The notes beneath the pieces are model-generated. The model saw nothing but the letters and a program-made list of their open reading frames with translations. It had not been told where the DNA came from and searched no databases. The position numbers and the translations under genes are program-made. Shown piece after piece: positions 46,387 to 57,541 of a stretch of DNA of 64,000 nucleotides (positions are counted from its first letter, which is position 1; every line of letters starts with the position of its first letter). This stretch comes from Thiocystis violacea (GTDB taxonomy: Bacteria; Pseudomonadota; Gammaproteobacteria; Chromatiales; Chromatiaceae): positions 62,001 to 126,000 of the forward strand of contig NZ_NRRF01000008.1 in NCBI RefSeq assembly GCF_016583565.1. Direction: 5' to 3'.

Positions 46387-47817
46387 TCATTCGATGCCCT
46401 CCTGCAACAAGGCCGGCAGTCTCGCGGCAAGACCGCCGATGTCGCCAGCACCCGAAACCAACAGGATATCGCCGTCCTGCAGCAAATTGGCGAGCAGGCC
46501 CGGCACCGCATCAGGCCCTTGCGCGAAGACCGGATCGAGCGCGCCACGGGTGCGAATGGCACGGCTCAATGCGCGTCCATCGGCCCCCGCAATGGGCGCC
46601 TCTCCCGCCGGATAGACATCGCAGAGCACCAGCGCATCCGGTGTAGAGAGCACCTCGACGAAGTCCTCGAACTGCTCCTGCGTGCGCGTGTAGCGATGGG
46701 GCTGAAAGACCAGGACCAGGCGGCGGCCCGGCCAGCCGGCACGGGCGGCGGCCAGGGTCGCCGCCAGCTCGCGGGGATGATGACCATAGTCATCGACGAC
46801 CAGCAGCCGACGATCGAGGTGGTCCTGGATCTCCGTGGCGACGAAGCGCCGCCCGACACCCTGAAAGCCGGACAAGGCTCGGCCGATGGCCTCTTCCTCC
46901 ACGCCGAGTTCCAAGGCGACGCAGATCGCCGCCAAGGCGTTCAGCACGTTGTGCGTCCCTGGCAGGTTGACCGTCACGGCCAGCGGCTGATCCAGGTCGT
47001 TGCTCCGGACCACGAAGGAGGTCCGCATCCCCGCTTGGTGAATATCCGTGGCACGGACATCGGCCTCGGGATGCGTCCCATAGGTCCGGACCGGACGCGG
47101 GACCATGGGGACAAGCGACCGTATCTCCTCGTCATCCACGCAGAGCACCGCCAGACCATAGAAAGGCAGATGATGGAGGAACTCCATGAAGGAATTGCGC
47201 AGCCGATTGAAGTCGTTCTCGTAGGTCTGCATGTGATCTGCATCGATGTTGGTGACGATCGAGATCATCGGCTGCAGATAAAGGAAGGAAGCGTCACTCT
47301 CGTCCGCTTCCGCCACCAGATATTTGGTCGTTCCCAGCTTGGCGTTCGCACCGGCGCTGTTGAGCTGACCACCGATCACGAAGGTTGGGTCCAACCCGCC
47401 CTCCGCGAGGATGCTGGCGACCAGGCTCGTCGTGGTCGTCTTCCCATGGGTGCCGGCCACCGCCACGCCATAGTAGAAGCGCATCAGCTCGGCGAGCATC
47501 TCGGCACGGCGCACGATGGGGATGCGCGCGGCACGCGCGGCCTGGATCTCTGGATTCGATTCATCGATGGCCGTGGAGACCACCACCGCATCGGCCCCGC
47601 TGACCTGCTCGGCGCGATGCCCGATGAACACCTCGACGCCCAGACGCTGCAGCCGCCGCGTCACATGGCTCTCGCGCTGGTCGGAGCCGGCCACCTCATA
47701 GTCCAGATTGGCCATCAACTCGGCAATGCCGCTCATCCCGGCGCCACCGATCCCGATGAAGTGCAACCGGCGGACGCGACCCATCCTGGCGGCGGTGTGC
47801 TGACGATGGGCATTCAT
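46387..47817 (-). CDS. murC: UDP-N-acetylmuramate--L-alanine ligase
   Basis: Mur ligase of 476 residues that adds L-Ala to UDP-MurNAc. Rossmann start [23 protein letters not shown] loop [15 protein letters not shown] and [12 protein letters not shown] in the C-terminal domain are present. The ATG at 47817 overlaps the murG stop as ATGA; the frame extending to 48174 is an artefact of the overlapping murG region. About 200 bp separate it from the murB start. Confidence 0.97.
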   Translation of the reverse strand: MNAHRQHTAARMGRVRRLHFIGIGGAGMSGIAELMANLDYEVAGSDQRESHVTRRLQRLGVEVFIGHRAEQVSGADAVVVSTAIDESNPEIQAARAARIPIVRRAEMLAELMRFYYGVAVAGTHGKTTTTSLVASILAEGGLDPTFVIGGQLNSAGANAKLGTTKYLVAEADESDASFLYLQPMISIVTNIDADHMQTYENDFNRLRNSFMEFLHHLPFYGLAVLCVDDEEIRSLVPMVPRPVRTYGTHPEADVRATDIHQAGMRTSFVVRSNDLDQPLAVTVNLPGTHNVLNALAAICVALELGVEEEAIGRALSGFQGVGRRFVATEIQDHLDRRLLVVDDYGHHPRELAATLAAARAGWPGRRLVLVFQPHRYTRTQEQFEDFVEVLSTPDALVLCDVYPAGEAPIAGADGRALSRAIRTRGALDPVFAQGPDAVPGLLANLLQDGDILLVSGAGDIGGLAARLPALLQEGIE

Positions 47818-48950
47818 GCGCTGGGCCTCCCCTCGGTACCCGCGCGATCGAGCGATCCGGGTGCCGCGTCGCCGCCGCGCGTCAGCGCCAGGCAGGCCGC
47901 AGCAATCCGCGCGGCGGCGTCCGGCTGGGCGCGCGAGCGCGCCGCTTGCGCCATCGCGAGCAGAACCGCTCGGTCGCCAAGCAGCTCGATCAGCAGGGTC
48001 GTCAGACCCGCGACGGTCAGATCGCGCTGGATCACCAGACGCGCGGCGCCAGCGTCCGCAAGATAGCGGGCATTTCCAACCTGATGGTCGTCCACCGCGA
48101 AGGGGTAAGGCACCAGGATGGAGGCCACTCCGGCCGCCGCCAGCTCGGAGACCGTCAAGGCCCCGGAGCGACACACGACCAGATCTGCCCAGGCATAAGC
48201 CTCTGCCATGTCACCGATGAAGGGCTGCACCTCGGCCTCCACGCCCGCCGCACGGTAGGCATCCTTGGCCAGGTCGAGCGTCCGCTCTCCGGCTTGGTGC
48301 CTGACCTCGGGACGAAGCCCCGCGGGCAAGGCCGCCAGCGCCCGCGGCACGGTCTCGTTCAACACCTGCGCACCCAGGGAGCCCCCCAGGACAAGGAGGC
48401 GAGGCGCACCAGTCCGACCCGCGAAGCGCGCGTACGGCTCGGGGAGATCCAGGATCGCCTGCCGAACCGGATTGCCGCTCGCGATCGCGCGACGGCCCTG
48501 AGGAAAGCTTCCTGGAAAGGCCTCGAAGACCGCGCTCGCGATCCTCGCCAGCCATTGATTGGTCATGCCTGGCACGAAATTCTGCTCCTGGATCACCAAG
48601 GGCAGGCCAAGCGCGCGCGCGGCCAAGCCACCTGGCCCGGAGACGAACCCACCCATGCCAAGCACCAGATCGGCGCGACGCCGACGCAGGATCCCGCGCG
48701 CCTGCCAAAGGGCACCCAGAAGCTTGAACGGCGCCTTGAGCAGCTGGCCGACACCCTTGCCGCGCAACCCTTCGATGGAGACCCACTCCATCGCGAAGCC
48801 GTGCTCAGGCACCAGGCGCGACTCCATCCCTCGGCGCGTGCCGATCCAAAACACCTGCGCACCCTGCTCGCGTAGAGCCTCGGCGACCGCGAGGGCCGGA
48901 AACACGTGCCCGCCAGTCCCGCCAGCCATCACACCTATGCACGGACCCAT
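47814..48950 (-). CDS. murG: UDP-GlcNAc:lipid I N-acetylglucosaminyltransferase
   Basis: Peripheral membrane glycosyltransferase of 378 residues that converts lipid I to lipid II. The glycine-rich N-terminal loop [19 protein letters not shown], and the donor-site segments [15 protein letters not shown] and [17 protein letters not shown], are diagnostic. The ATG at 48950 overlaps the ftsW end by 16 nt and is preceded by a G-rich leader; 48929 is another possible start. Confidence 0.96.
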   Translation of the reverse strand: MGPCIGVMAGGTGGHVFPALAVAEALREQGAQVFWIGTRRGMESRLVPEHGFAMEWVSIEGLRGKGVGQLLKAPFKLLGALWQARGILRRRRADLVLGMGGFVSGPGGLAARALGLPLVIQEQNFVPGMTNQWLARIASAVFEAFPGSFPQGRRAIASGNPVRQAILDLPEPYARFAGRTGAPRLLVLGGSLGAQVLNETVPRALAALPAGLRPEVRHQAGERTLDLAKDAYRAAGVEAEVQPFIGDMAEAYAWADLVVCRSGALTVSELAAAGVASILVPYPFAVDDHQVGNARYLADAGAARLVIQRDLTVAGLTTLLIELLGDRAVLLAMAQAARSRAQPDAAARIAAACLALTRGGDAAPGSLDRAGTEGRPSA

Positions 48951-50131
48951 CGTACCCCCCGCCGAGGCCCCGCCTCGCGCTCTAGCTGACGCACGAGGAG
49001 ATCGATGCGCAAAAGAATGGCGATCGCCATGCATCCGACGATGAGACTATTGCTCCCGTAGCTCATGAAAGGCAGGGTCAGGCCCTTGGTCGGCAGGATA
49101 CCGACGTTGACACCGATATTGACGAAGGACTGGAGGCCGAGCCAGATCCCGATACCCTGCGCCACGTAGGACTCGAAGGGCCGCTTGACCGCCTCCGCGC
49201 GCACGCCGATGGAAATGGCGCGCCAGGTGATGAAGGCGAAGGCCGCGATCAGGAGCAGCATGCCCACGAACCCGAACTCCTCGCCGACCACGGAGGCGAG
49301 GAAATCCGTGTGCGCCTCGGGCAGAAAGAACTGCTTCTGGATGCCGTTGCCGAGCCCCACGCCGAGCCACTCCCCACGGCCGAAGGCGATCAGCGCCTGG
49401 CTGAGCTGATAGCCGGAGTTGTAGGGATCCTTCCAAGGGTCGAGAAAGGCCGTCACGCGCTCCCAGCGATAGGGCGAGAAGACGACCAGGGCAATCGCAC
49501 CCGAGGCGACGACCCCGAGCAAGAGGACAAAGGGCATGAGGCTCACGCCGCCCAGATAGAGCAGGCCCATCACCGTGGCCAGCATCACGGCCGTGGTGCC
49601 GAAGTCCGGCTGCATGAGGATGAGCGCGGCGGCGACCCCCACGAGCAGCATGGGCCGGATGAAACCCGCGATCTGGTCGGTGACCTTGTCGGCGTGGCGC
49701 ACCAGATAGCCAGACACGTAGATGACGGCGAACAGCTTGAGGAATTCCGACGGCTGCACGTTGAGCGGCCCGAGCGGGATCCAGCGGATCGCACCATTCA
49801 CCTCCCGACCGATGCCGGGGATCAGGACCAGCACCAGCACGCCGATGCTCACGAGAAAGAGCCAGGTTCCGTAACGCTCCCACCACTGGGTCGGCACCTG
49901 GTAGGCCATGAAGCCCGCGCCGAGTGCGAGACTGAGCGCCAGGCCGTGGCGCATGGTGTAAAAGAAGGGATCGTTGCAGCACCGTTCCGCGATCGACATC
50001 GAGGCCGACGACACCATGATCAGCCCGAACGCCAGCAGCCCGAGCGCGCCAACGAGCAACGGATAATCCAGGTTGGCGACGCGCTCGCGCCGACGCTGAC
50101 CAGGATTTCGCGAACGGACGGCGGCGGTCAT
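48935..50131 (-). CDS. ftsW: Peptidoglycan glycosyltransferase FtsW (SEDS family)
   Basis: Polytopic protein of 398 residues that polymerises septal peptidoglycan with FtsI. SEDS features include [10 protein letters not shown] near TM1, [27 protein letters not shown] in the C-terminal half, and about ten TM helices. The ATG at 50131 overlaps the murD stop as ATGA. Confidence 0.96.
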   Translation of the reverse strand: [398 protein letters not shown]

Positions 50132-51510
50132 GGCCCTAGCCTCCTCACCGCGTCGGCGAAGACCCGACCACGATGCTCATAGTTGTCGAACATATCGAAA
50201 CTCGCGCAGGCGGGTGACAAGAGGACCGCGTCGCCAGGCTGCGCCAGCGCAGCCGCCTGGATCACCGCGTCGGTCATGTCCGTGGCGTGGCAGACGGGGA
50301 CGAGACCGCCAATCGCCGCCTCGATCACGGGGGCATCCCTGCCAATGAGCACGACGGCCCGCGCCGCGCGTGCCAAGACCGGACGCAGTGGCGTGAAATC
50401 CGCCCCCTTGCCATCACCACCGGCGATCAAGACCACTCGGCCCGAGGAGCCCGCGGGGACCAATCCATCCAGGGCCGCAACCGTGGCCCCCGGATTGGTG
50501 CCCTTGGAGTCGTCGTACCAACGCACGGCCGCGCGCTCGATGACCAGCTGACTACGATGGGGTAACCCGGAGAACCGCCGCAGTGCCTCGCACGCCGCTT
50601 GCATCGGGATCCCACTGGCAGTGGCAAGCGCCAGCGCGGCGAGGGCGTTCGCCAGGTTGTGTCGGCCAGGGATGAGCACCTCGGCCGCTGGCATCAGGGA
50701 CTCGGCGCCCTGACAGAGCCAGAGTTGCTCCTGGATGGATCTCAGCCCGAAGTCGCCCTCAGCGGGTTCGCCCAGGGTGAAGCCGATCTCGCGCTCGGCC
50801 AGTCGCGGCATGGACGCCACCAGCGGGTCGTCGCGATTGACGACGGCCACGCGCGCCCGGCGATAGATCCGCGCCTTGGTCTCCGCATAGGCCGCCAGGT
50901 CGGGATAACGGTCGAGGTGATCCGCCGAGACGTTCAGGACCACCGCCACATCGGCACAGAGACCGGGCGTGGTCTCGAGCTGGAAGCTCGACAGCTCGAC
51001 CACATAGAGGTCTGCCGCCTCATCCAGCAGATCGAGCACCGGCTCGCCGAGATTGCCCCCGACGCCCGCCCTTAGGCCCGCCAGCCGCGCCATGATCCCC
51101 ACCAGCGTCGTGACCGTGCTCTTGCCGTTCGAGCCGGTGATCACACATAGCGGGGCGCGTGCCGCGCGAACGAAGAGCTCGACGTCGCCGATGACGGAAA
51201 CGCCGCGCGCCATGGCCGCCTGGATGAGCGGCTCGGCGATGGGCACGCCTGGGCTCACCACCAGCTCTGATGCCGCCTCGAAGACCTCGGGCTCGAACCC
51301 GCCGACGAAGACGGCGACTTCAGGCAGGTCGGCCTGCAAGGCGTCCAGACCAGGCGGACGCTCGCGGCTATCCGTCACCGCGGCAAGCACGCCGCGCGAC
51401 CTCAGATAGCGCACGCACGACAGCCCCGTCTTGCCGAGCCCCACCACCAAGGTCTTGGCTTGGGGCATGGTCGGCGGCAGCGGCGCGCTTGGGCTGGCTT
51501 GGGACATCAT
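50128..51510 (-). CDS. murD: UDP-N-acetylmuramoylalanine--D-glutamate ligase
   Basis: Mur ligase of 460 residues that adds D-Glu to UDP-MurNAc-L-Ala. Features are LVVGLGKTGLSCVRYL, ATP loop ITGSNGKSTVTTLVG, WYDDSKGTNPGATVAAL and VLLSPACASFDMFDNYEHRG. Two adjacent ATG codons lie at 51510 and 51507, 5 nt after the mraY stop, with AGGTGA close upstream. The longer frame through mraY is not real. Confidence 0.97.
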   Translation of the reverse strand: MMSQASPSAPLPPTMPQAKTLVVGLGKTGLSCVRYLRSRGVLAAVTDSRERPPGLDALQADLPEVAVFVGGFEPEVFEAASELVVSPGVPIAEPLIQAAMARGVSVIGDVELFVRAARAPLCVITGSNGKSTVTTLVGIMARLAGLRAGVGGNLGEPVLDLLDEAADLYVVELSSFQLETTPGLCADVAVVLNVSADHLDRYPDLAAYAETKARIYRRARVAVVNRDDPLVASMPRLAEREIGFTLGEPAEGDFGLRSIQEQLWLCQGAESLMPAAEVLIPGRHNLANALAALALATASGIPMQAACEALRRFSGLPHRSQLVIERAAVRWYDDSKGTNPGATVAALDGLVPAGSSGRVVLIAGGDGKGADFTPLRPVLARAARAVVLIGRDAPVIEAAIGGLVPVCHATDMTDAVIQAAALAQPGDAVLLSPACASFDMFDNYEHRGRVFADAVRRLGP

Positions 51511-51515
51511 GCCGA

Positions 51516-52598
51516 TCACCTGATCTTCAGACTCGCCAGACCGATGAGCACCAGCACCACGGTCACGATCCAGAAGCGGACGATGACCCGCGGCTCGGGC
51601 CAACCCTTGAGTTCGAAATGATGATGCAGCGGCGCCATGCGAAAGATGCGCTTGCCCGTGAGCTTGAACGACAGCACCTGCAGCATCACGGAGACGGTCT
51701 CCATCACGAAGACGCCGCCCATGATGAAGAGCACCAACTCCTGGCGGGCGGCGACGGCGACCACGCCCAAGGCCGCGCCCAGCGCCAAGGCGCCCACATC
51801 GCCCATGAAGACTTGGGCCGGATAGGCGTTGAACCAGAGAAAGCCGAGTCCGGCACCCACGAGCGCACCACAGAAGATGACCAGCTCGCCGACTGCCGGA
51901 ATATGGGGTATGAGCAGATAGTTCGCGATCTGCGCATGTCCCGCGGCATAGATGAAGATCGCCAGGGCGCCAGCGACCAGAACGGTCGGCATGATCGCCA
52001 GGCCGTCCAGTCCGTCCGTGAGATTGACGGCATTGCTCGCGCCGACGATGACGAAGTAGGTCAGCAGGATGAACCAGGGGCCGAGCTGGATTGCGATGTT
52101 CTTGCTGTAGGGGATCAGCAAGGCCGTCTCCGCCGGCGAGGCAGCGGTCATATAGAGCGCTATGGCGGCGGCGGCGCCGGCGATGGTCTGCCAGAAATAC
52201 TTCCAACGGGCGATGAGGCCGCGCGGGTCGCGCAGGACGAGCTTCTTGTAATCGTCGACGAGACCGATCACGCCAAAGGCGAGCGTCGTCAGGAGCACGA
52301 TCCAGACATAGTGATTGGTGAGATCGGACCAGAGCAGGGTCGCGATACCAACGGCAACCAGGATGAGGGCGCCCCCCATGGTGGGCGTCCCGGATTTGGA
52401 CAGATGGCTCTGCGGACCATCGTCGCGCACCGTCTGGCCGATCTTGTAGGCGCGTAAACGGCGAATCATGGGACGCCCGACCAGCAAGGCGATCAGGAGC
52501 GCGGTCAGAACGCCCAGAATCGCGCGCAGGGTCAGATAGCGAAAGACATCGAATCCGCTATAGCTCTCGGCGAGCCAATCGGTCAAAAACAGCAGCAT
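51516..52598 (-). CDS. mraY: Phospho-N-acetylmuramoyl-pentapeptide transferase MraY
   Basis: Polytopic enzyme of 360 residues that makes lipid I on undecaprenyl phosphate. It has GTPTMGG near the first cytoplasmic loop, [21 protein letters not shown] and the C-terminal [15 protein letters not shown] histidine motif, all essential in the family. The ATG at 52598 follows the murF stop directly with no spacer. Confidence 0.98.
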   Translation of the reverse strand: MLLFLTDWLAESYSGFDVFRYLTLRAILGVLTALLIALLVGRPMIRRLRAYKIGQTVRDDGPQSHLSKSGTPTMGGALILVAVGIATLLWSDLTNHYVWIVLLTTLAFGVIGLVDDYKKLVLRDPRGLIARWKYFWQTIAGAAAAIALYMTAASPAETALLIPYSKNIAIQLGPWFILLTYFVIVGASNAVNLTDGLDGLAIMPTVLVAGALAIFIYAAGHAQIANYLLIPHIPAVGELVIFCGALVGAGLGFLWFNAYPAQVFMGDVGALALGAALGVVAVAARQELVLFIMGGVFVMETVSVMLQVLSFKLTGKRIFRMAPLHHHFELKGWPEPRVIVRFWIVTVVLVLIGLASLKIR

Positions 52599-53957
52599 CT
52601 AGAGTCCTACTCCGGCGCACAGCGCCTCAACGACGTTTTCCATCCGCGCCAGGCGAGAACCCTTGACGAGGACACGGTCATCCGGGTCCAACTCGGACCT
52701 CAGATAGCTGATGAGGGCGGCCTGGTCGGCGAAGTGCGCGCCACCCGCGCCAAAGGCACGGCTGGCTTCCTCACTCGTGGTCCCGACGGTCGCCATTCGA
52801 TCCACACCTGCGGCACGCGCCCGAGCGCCGATCTCGGCATGCAGCGCGAGGGCATCCGATCCGAGCTCGCCTAGGTCGCCCATCACGAGCCAACGCCGAC
52901 CGCCAAGGCCGACAAGCACCTCGATCCCAGCGGCGATGGAGTCCGGATTGGCATTGTAGGTGTCGTCGATGATGCCGAGCCCGGCGCAGCGGCGGGGACA
53001 CAAGCGCCCCTTCACCGGCCGGAGTGCGGCCAGGCCATCGGCAATGGCGGCTTCCGGGATCCCCAAGGCCGCCGCAACGGCCACCGCGGCCAGGGCGTTG
53101 CCGACGTTGTGACGGCCGGCGAGGCGCAGCAGCAGCGCCCTTTCCCGCCCCTCGTAACGCGCCGAGAAGCGCGTGCAGAAACCCTGCTGATCCCAGTCCA
53201 CGCCGATGGATTGCGGCTCGGCTCTCACATCCGCCGCGGGGCCCAGCCCGAACGTCCGCATGGGCCGGCCGTCAGCGAGATCACGCCACAGCGCGAGGAA
53301 GGGCGAATCGGCATCGACGACGAAGACGCCGTCGCGACCCAGGCCGCGGGCGATCTCGCCCTTGGCGCGCGCCACCCCTTCCAGACTGCCGAAGCCTTCC
53401 AGGTGCGCCCGCCCGGCATTGGTGATCAGCGCGACGTCTGGCCGGGCGATCTCGGTCATGTAGCCGATCTCGCCGTGGTGATTCGCCCCCATCTCCAGCA
53501 CCAGGTAGGCCTCCTCACGCGCGGCCAACAAGGTCAGGGGCATCCCGAGGTCATTGTTCAGATTGCCCTTAGTGGCACGCACGGTGCCGGCCTCGGCGAG
53601 GATGGCCGCCACCATTTCCTTCGCCGTGGTCTTACCGTTGCTCCCCGTGATGGCGACGATCTTGCCGGGAAAGCGATCGCGCCAGGCGGCCGCCAGCTGC
53701 CCGAGGCCCAGGCGTGTGTCCTTCACCACCCACTGGGGCACGTCGATCGGCAGCAGGCGATCCACCATGGCCGCGACCGCGCCAGCGGCCTGGGCCGCGG
53801 CGACATGGTCGTGTCCGTCGAAACGTTCGCCGCGCAGGGCGACGAACAGCTGCCCGGCGCAGTCGACGCGCGAGTCCGTGCCCACGCTGGAGAAAGGGAC
53901 ATCAGCGCCCCGCAGCGTCCCGCCCGCCTTCTCGACCGCTTGAGCCAAGGTCCACAT
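52599..53957 (-). CDS. murF: UDP-MurNAc-tripeptide:D-Ala-D-Ala ligase
   Basis: Mur ligase of 452 residues that adds D-Ala-D-Ala to the tripeptide precursor. ATP loop ITGSNGKTTAKEMVAAIL, LEMGANHHGEIGYMTEIARP and DDTYNANPDSI are diagnostic. The ATG at 53957 overlaps the murE stop as TGATG and has GGAGGG 9 nt upstream, which favours it over the ATG at 53978. Confidence 0.97.
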   Translation of the reverse strand: MWTLAQAVEKAGGTLRGADVPFSSVGTDSRVDCAGQLFVALRGERFDGHDHVAAAQAAGAVAAMVDRLLPIDVPQWVVKDTRLGLGQLAAAWRDRFPGKIVAITGSNGKTTAKEMVAAILAEAGTVRATKGNLNNDLGMPLTLLAAREEAYLVLEMGANHHGEIGYMTEIARPDVALITNAGRAHLEGFGSLEGVARAKGEIARGLGRDGVFVVDADSPFLALWRDLADGRPMRTFGLGPAADVRAEPQSIGVDWDQQGFCTRFSARYEGRERALLLRLAGRHNVGNALAAVAVAAALGIPEAAIADGLAALRPVKGRLCPRRCAGLGIIDDTYNANPDSIAAGIEVLVGLGGRRWLVMGDLGELGSDALALHAEIGARARAAGVDRMATVGTTSEEASRAFGAGGAHFADQAALISYLRSELDPDDRVLVKGSRLARMENVVEALCAGVGL

Positions 53958-55501
53958 CAGTGGTGTCCCTCCCGCCATTCGCGCAGCGCCTCGACGACCT
54001 GCGCCCGGTCGCTGAAGCGGACCTTGAGGTCACCCATGTCTTGGATGGTCTCGCTCCCCTTGCCCGCCACCAGCACGGCATCTCCCACGCCCGCGAGCGC
54101 GATGGCGATACGGATCGCCAAGCCACGCTGGCGCTCGACGCGCACGCGATCCGGCGCCTGCATGCCGGCGAGGATGCCGGAGATGATGGCGTCTCCCGAG
54201 GTGTCGCGCGGATTGTCGTCGGTCAGGATGACGGCGTCGCTCAACCGCTCCACAACCTCGCCCAGCCGCGCACGCTCGCCCGCGTCGCGGCCTTGTTCGC
54301 AGCCCACGACGGTGATGAGGCGACGGCACTGATGCAGACGCAGGTTGCGCAAGGCCTTCTCCACGGCCTCCGAGCTGCGTGCCGAGTCGACAACGACGAG
54401 CGGCGCACCCTCACCGCCGAAGCACTCCATGCGCCCCGGCACCCCACGCACGCGCGCCAGCGCACGCACCGCCCGTTCGAGCGGAAGCCCCCGGGAGCAC
54501 ATGACAGCCAGCACGGCCAGCACGTTGGCGGCATTGAAGCGACCGATCAAACCGACCTCGAGCAGGGCCGAATCCTGTTCAGAGCCATTCAGGCACTCGA
54601 CCTGGAGACGCAAACCGCTCGCCATGCTTTGGACCGAGCGGGTGCGCACGAAGAGATCGCAGCGCCCAGGCATCGGCGTCTTGGGATCGAGGCTATACCC
54701 AGCCACACAGACGGATGCGGGTACGCGTTCGAGGATCGCACGCTGGACCGGATCGTCGAGATTGAGGACGGCCCAATCCAAGCCCGGCCAATCCGCGAGC
54801 ACGCCACCGAACGCCGAGACCGCCGTGCCGGGCGCAACCTGCGTGCACACCACATGACTCAACCGAAGTGCCGATCGCGACGAGGCCCAGAAGTCCGCTG
54901 GCGAGAGCGCCAAAGTAACCGCCCTGGCGCCCTGGCCGAGAAGACGACTCAGATTCGCCTGGAGCGACAGCGCATTCGCCATGTCCTGCTCCGTCGACTG
55001 CAGCTGACCCAGGCGCCCGCTCGCGGCTGGGCCGATGATCGCGCACGGTCGCTCTTGGTCCAGCGCCTGAGCCAGGAGATGCGAGACCGTGGTCTTGCCC
55101 TGAGACCCAGAGACCGCGAGCACCTCGAGACGCGCGCTCGGCGAGCCATGAAAGCGGTCTGCAATGGCGCCCAGGTGCGCGCGCAGGTGAACGACGGGGA
55201 TCACCGGCAACCCGAGGCGGGCCGATACCTCGGAGACCTGCGCCGCGGGCCAGGCGTCACTGATCTCAGCCAAGACCGCGACCGCGCCGCGGCGCTTGGC
55301 CTCATCCGCACAGGCGAGACCATGGATCAGGGTACCCTGGCAAGCCAGAAAGAGGGCGCCTGGCACCACCTCGCGGCTGTCCAACGTCAGGTCGCAGACG
55401 TGTTGCTCCAAGACCGCCAGGCTCGCCGCGCCGAGGTCGACCAGACCCGCGAGCAGGTCGCCAAGCCGCCAGGCATGATTGGCATGCGCCAATGCCATCA
55501 T
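53957..55501 (-). CDS. murE: UDP-MurNAc-dipeptide:meso-diaminopimelate ligase
   Basis: Mur ligase of 514 residues. ATP loop is VSGSQGKTTVSHLL, and TDDNPRDTSGDAI carries the DNPR motif that selects meso-diaminopimelate over lysine. ATG codons at 55501 and 55498 overlap the ftsI stop. Length and motifs are normal. Confidence 0.97.
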   Translation of the reverse strand: MMALAHANHAWRLGDLLAGLVDLGAASLAVLEQHVCDLTLDSREVVPGALFLACQGTLIHGLACADEAKRRGAVAVLAEISDAWPAAQVSEVSARLGLPVIPVVHLRAHLGAIADRFHGSPSARLEVLAVSGSQGKTTVSHLLAQALDQERPCAIIGPAASGRLGQLQSTEQDMANALSLQANLSRLLGQGARAVTLALSPADFWASSRSALRLSHVVCTQVAPGTAVSAFGGVLADWPGLDWAVLNLDDPVQRAILERVPASVCVAGYSLDPKTPMPGRCDLFVRTRSVQSMASGLRLQVECLNGSEQDSALLEVGLIGRFNAANVLAVLAVMCSRGLPLERAVRALARVRGVPGRMECFGGEGAPLVVVDSARSSEAVEKALRNLRLHQCRRLITVVGCEQGRDAGERARLGEVVERLSDAVILTDDNPRDTSGDAIISGILAGMQAPDRVRVERQRGLAIRIAIALAGVGDAVLVAGKGSETIQDMGDLKVRFSDRAQVVEALREWREGHH

Positions 55502-57264
55502 TGAGCGGACTCCCGATGGGCAAGCAGCATCGAGGGCATCGGATCGTCCGGGGGCACGTTGAAGAGACGCAACGCCCCTTCCATGACCTTCTGGAAGACC
55601 GGGGCAGCGACCGTACCGCCGTAGTAAGAGCTGCCACCGGGCTCATCGATCATGACCACCATGACGAGACGCGGCTGACCGGCTGGTGCGAAACCGGCAA
55701 AGACGGATTGATAGCGCCGCCCGCCATAGCCCGATCGACTGGCCTTCTTGGCCGTACCCGTCTTGCCGGCGACCCGGTAGCCGGCGATTTTCGCCTTCGC
55801 GGCCGTCCCCTTGTCCGACACGACTGTTTCCATCATCGCCCGCACCTTGCGCGCCGTGTCGGCGCTCAAAATCCGGGTCGCCGCCGCCGATGTGGCGGGC
55901 GCGGTGGGATCCCGCTTGAACAGCGTGACGGGCCGCTTGACGCCATCGGCGGCGAGAACACCGTAGGCCTGCGCCAGCTGCAATGCCGTCACGGAAAGTC
56001 CATAGCCAAAGGCCATGGTGGCATGCTCGAACGGCCGCCAGGTGCTGTAGTGCCTGAGGATGCCGCGACTCTCGCCGGGAAAGCTGATGCCCGTCGCACG
56101 ACCGAAGCCGACCTGCTCGTAGAGACCCCAGAGGTCCGCGTAATCCATCATCTGAGCGATCTTCACCGCCCCGACGTTGCTCGACTTGGTGATGACGCCC
56201 GTGACGTCCAGGGTGCCGTAGTTGTGGACGTCGCGCACCACATTGCTACCGACCTTGTAGAAGCCAGGCCCCGTTGCGATCGACGTGCGTGGCGAGATCA
56301 GGCGTTTCTCGAGGGCGGCCGCCACGACGAGGGGTTTCATCGTGGAGCCGGGCTCCATGACATCGGTGAGCGCGCGGTTGCGGCGCCGATCACTGCTGCC
56401 GGTGCGGTCCGTATTGGGATTGAAGCCCGGCTGATTGACCATCGCCAGGATCTCGCCAGTCGCGACGTCGAGCACCACGGCGGTGCCGCCCTTCGCACGG
56501 TGCTCTTTCACCGCCACCTGCAGTTCGCGGTAGGCGAGGAACTGCAACCGTCTGTCCAGACTAAGGGTGAGATCCTTCCCGGGGTGCGGCGGCGTGATCT
56601 GCTCGACCTCCTGGACGACGCGGTTGCGCCCGTCACGAATCACCCGATGCAATCCAGGCTGGGCCTTGAGCACATCGTCATAGGCGAGCTCGATGCCTTC
56701 CTGACCACGGTCCTCGATGTCGGTAAATCCGATGACATGACCGAAGAACTCGGCACCCGGGTAGTAGCGGCGATACTCCGTATCGAAATCCACGCCCCCG
56801 ATTTTGTGCTCGGCGACGACGGCCTTGACGGCGTCTGCCTCGTCCAAGCTGACACGGCGCTTGATATAGAGGAATCCGCGCTCGCGGTTCGACTCGATCT
56901 TCTCCTTCAATTGAGCCGCGTCCATGTCCAACGCCTTCGCCAGCAAGGGAACGGAGTCGAGGTGAGCGATGAGCTTGCGTGGATCGGCCGAGACGGTTTC
57001 CACCGGCGTGCTCACGGCGAGCGGCTCGCCATTGCGATCCGTGATCATGCCGCGCCTGGCGGCGATCTCCGCCGCGCGCAGGTAGCGCAGCTCGCCTTCC
57101 CGTTGGAGAAAGTCGGTCTGCACGACCTGCCGATAGAAGACCCCGGCGGACAGGGTCGCGAAGGCCAGCGACAAGACCCCGGCCAGAACCCGCCGCCGCA
57201 GCGGCAGATTCGGCTTGGACTTGCGATGCGCGACCTGTCGTACCCGGCGATTACGGATGGCCAT
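55498..57264 (-). CDS. ftsI: Septal peptidoglycan transpeptidase (PBP3/FtsI)
   Basis: Class B penicillin-binding protein of 588 residues. A TM anchor (about 24-45) precedes the pedestal domain. In the transpeptidase domain, SxxK is EPGSTMKPLV, SxN is KSSNVG and KTG is AGKTGTAKK, all intact. It crosslinks septal peptidoglycan with FtsW. The ATG at 57264 has GAGG 9 nt upstream and overlaps ftsL by 14 nt; a GTG at 57270 is too close to that site. Confidence 0.97.
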   Translation of the reverse strand: MAIRNRRVRQVAHRKSKPNLPLRRRVLAGVLSLAFATLSAGVFYRQVVQTDFLQREGELRYLRAAEIAARRGMITDRNGEPLAVSTPVETVSADPRKLIAHLDSVPLLAKALDMDAAQLKEKIESNRERGFLYIKRRVSLDEADAVKAVVAEHKIGGVDFDTEYRRYYPGAEFFGHVIGFTDIEDRGQEGIELAYDDVLKAQPGLHRVIRDGRNRVVQEVEQITPPHPGKDLTLSLDRRLQFLAYRELQVAVKEHRAKGGTAVVLDVATGEILAMVNQPGFNPNTDRTGSSDRRRNRALTDVMEPGSTMKPLVVAAALEKRLISPRTSIATGPGFYKVGSNVVRDVHNYGTLDVTGVITKSSNVGAVKIAQMMDYADLWGLYEQVGFGRATGISFPGESRGILRHYSTWRPFEHATMAFGYGLSVTALQLAQAYGVLAADGVKRPVTLFKRDPTAPATSAAATRILSADTARKVRAMMETVVSDKGTAAKAKIAGYRVAGKTGTAKKASRSGYGGRRYQSVFAGFAPAGQPRLVMVVMIDEPGGSSYYGGTVAAPVFQKVMEGALRLFNVPPDDPMPSMLLAHRESAQ

Positions 57265-57541
57265 GACCACTGTCCTCGATCAAGAGTACGTCGCCGACCC
57301 GCGGGGCGAACATACCGAGCTCTTGCCGTGCCTTGCGCTCGACGCGAGCATGTGTGGAGAGCGCAGCCTCGTCGAGGCGCAAACGGTTCCATTCGATATC
57401 GATGGCATCACGCTGAGCCCGCAAGTCCTGCAGTTGCGCGAAGTGGATTCGCGTCAGGTATTTGGTATGAACCACCGCAAATGCCGTGAGCAGCACGGCC
57501 GCGGCGAGTCCGGCGAGGATGAGGAGGCCGCTCCTGGTCAT
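57251..57541 (-). CDS. ftsL: Cell division protein FtsL
   Basis: Small bitopic protein of 96 residues: TM segment at about 5-24 followed by a periplasmic coiled coil (LQDLRAQRDAIDIEWNRLRLDEAAL). It forms the FtsQLB complex that activates FtsWI. It overlaps rsmH and ftsI, and its position in the cluster confirms the call. Confidence 0.93.
   Translation of the reverse strand: MTRSGLLILAGLAAAVLLTAFAVVHTKYLTRIHFAQLQDLRAQRDAIDIEWNRLRLDEAALSTHARVERKARQELGMFAPRVGDVLLIEDSGHGHP

Noticed and set aside
46351-48066. Long plus-strand frame across murC
   Set aside because: Antisense shadow of murC caused by high GC codon usage; its predicted product looks like no known protein.
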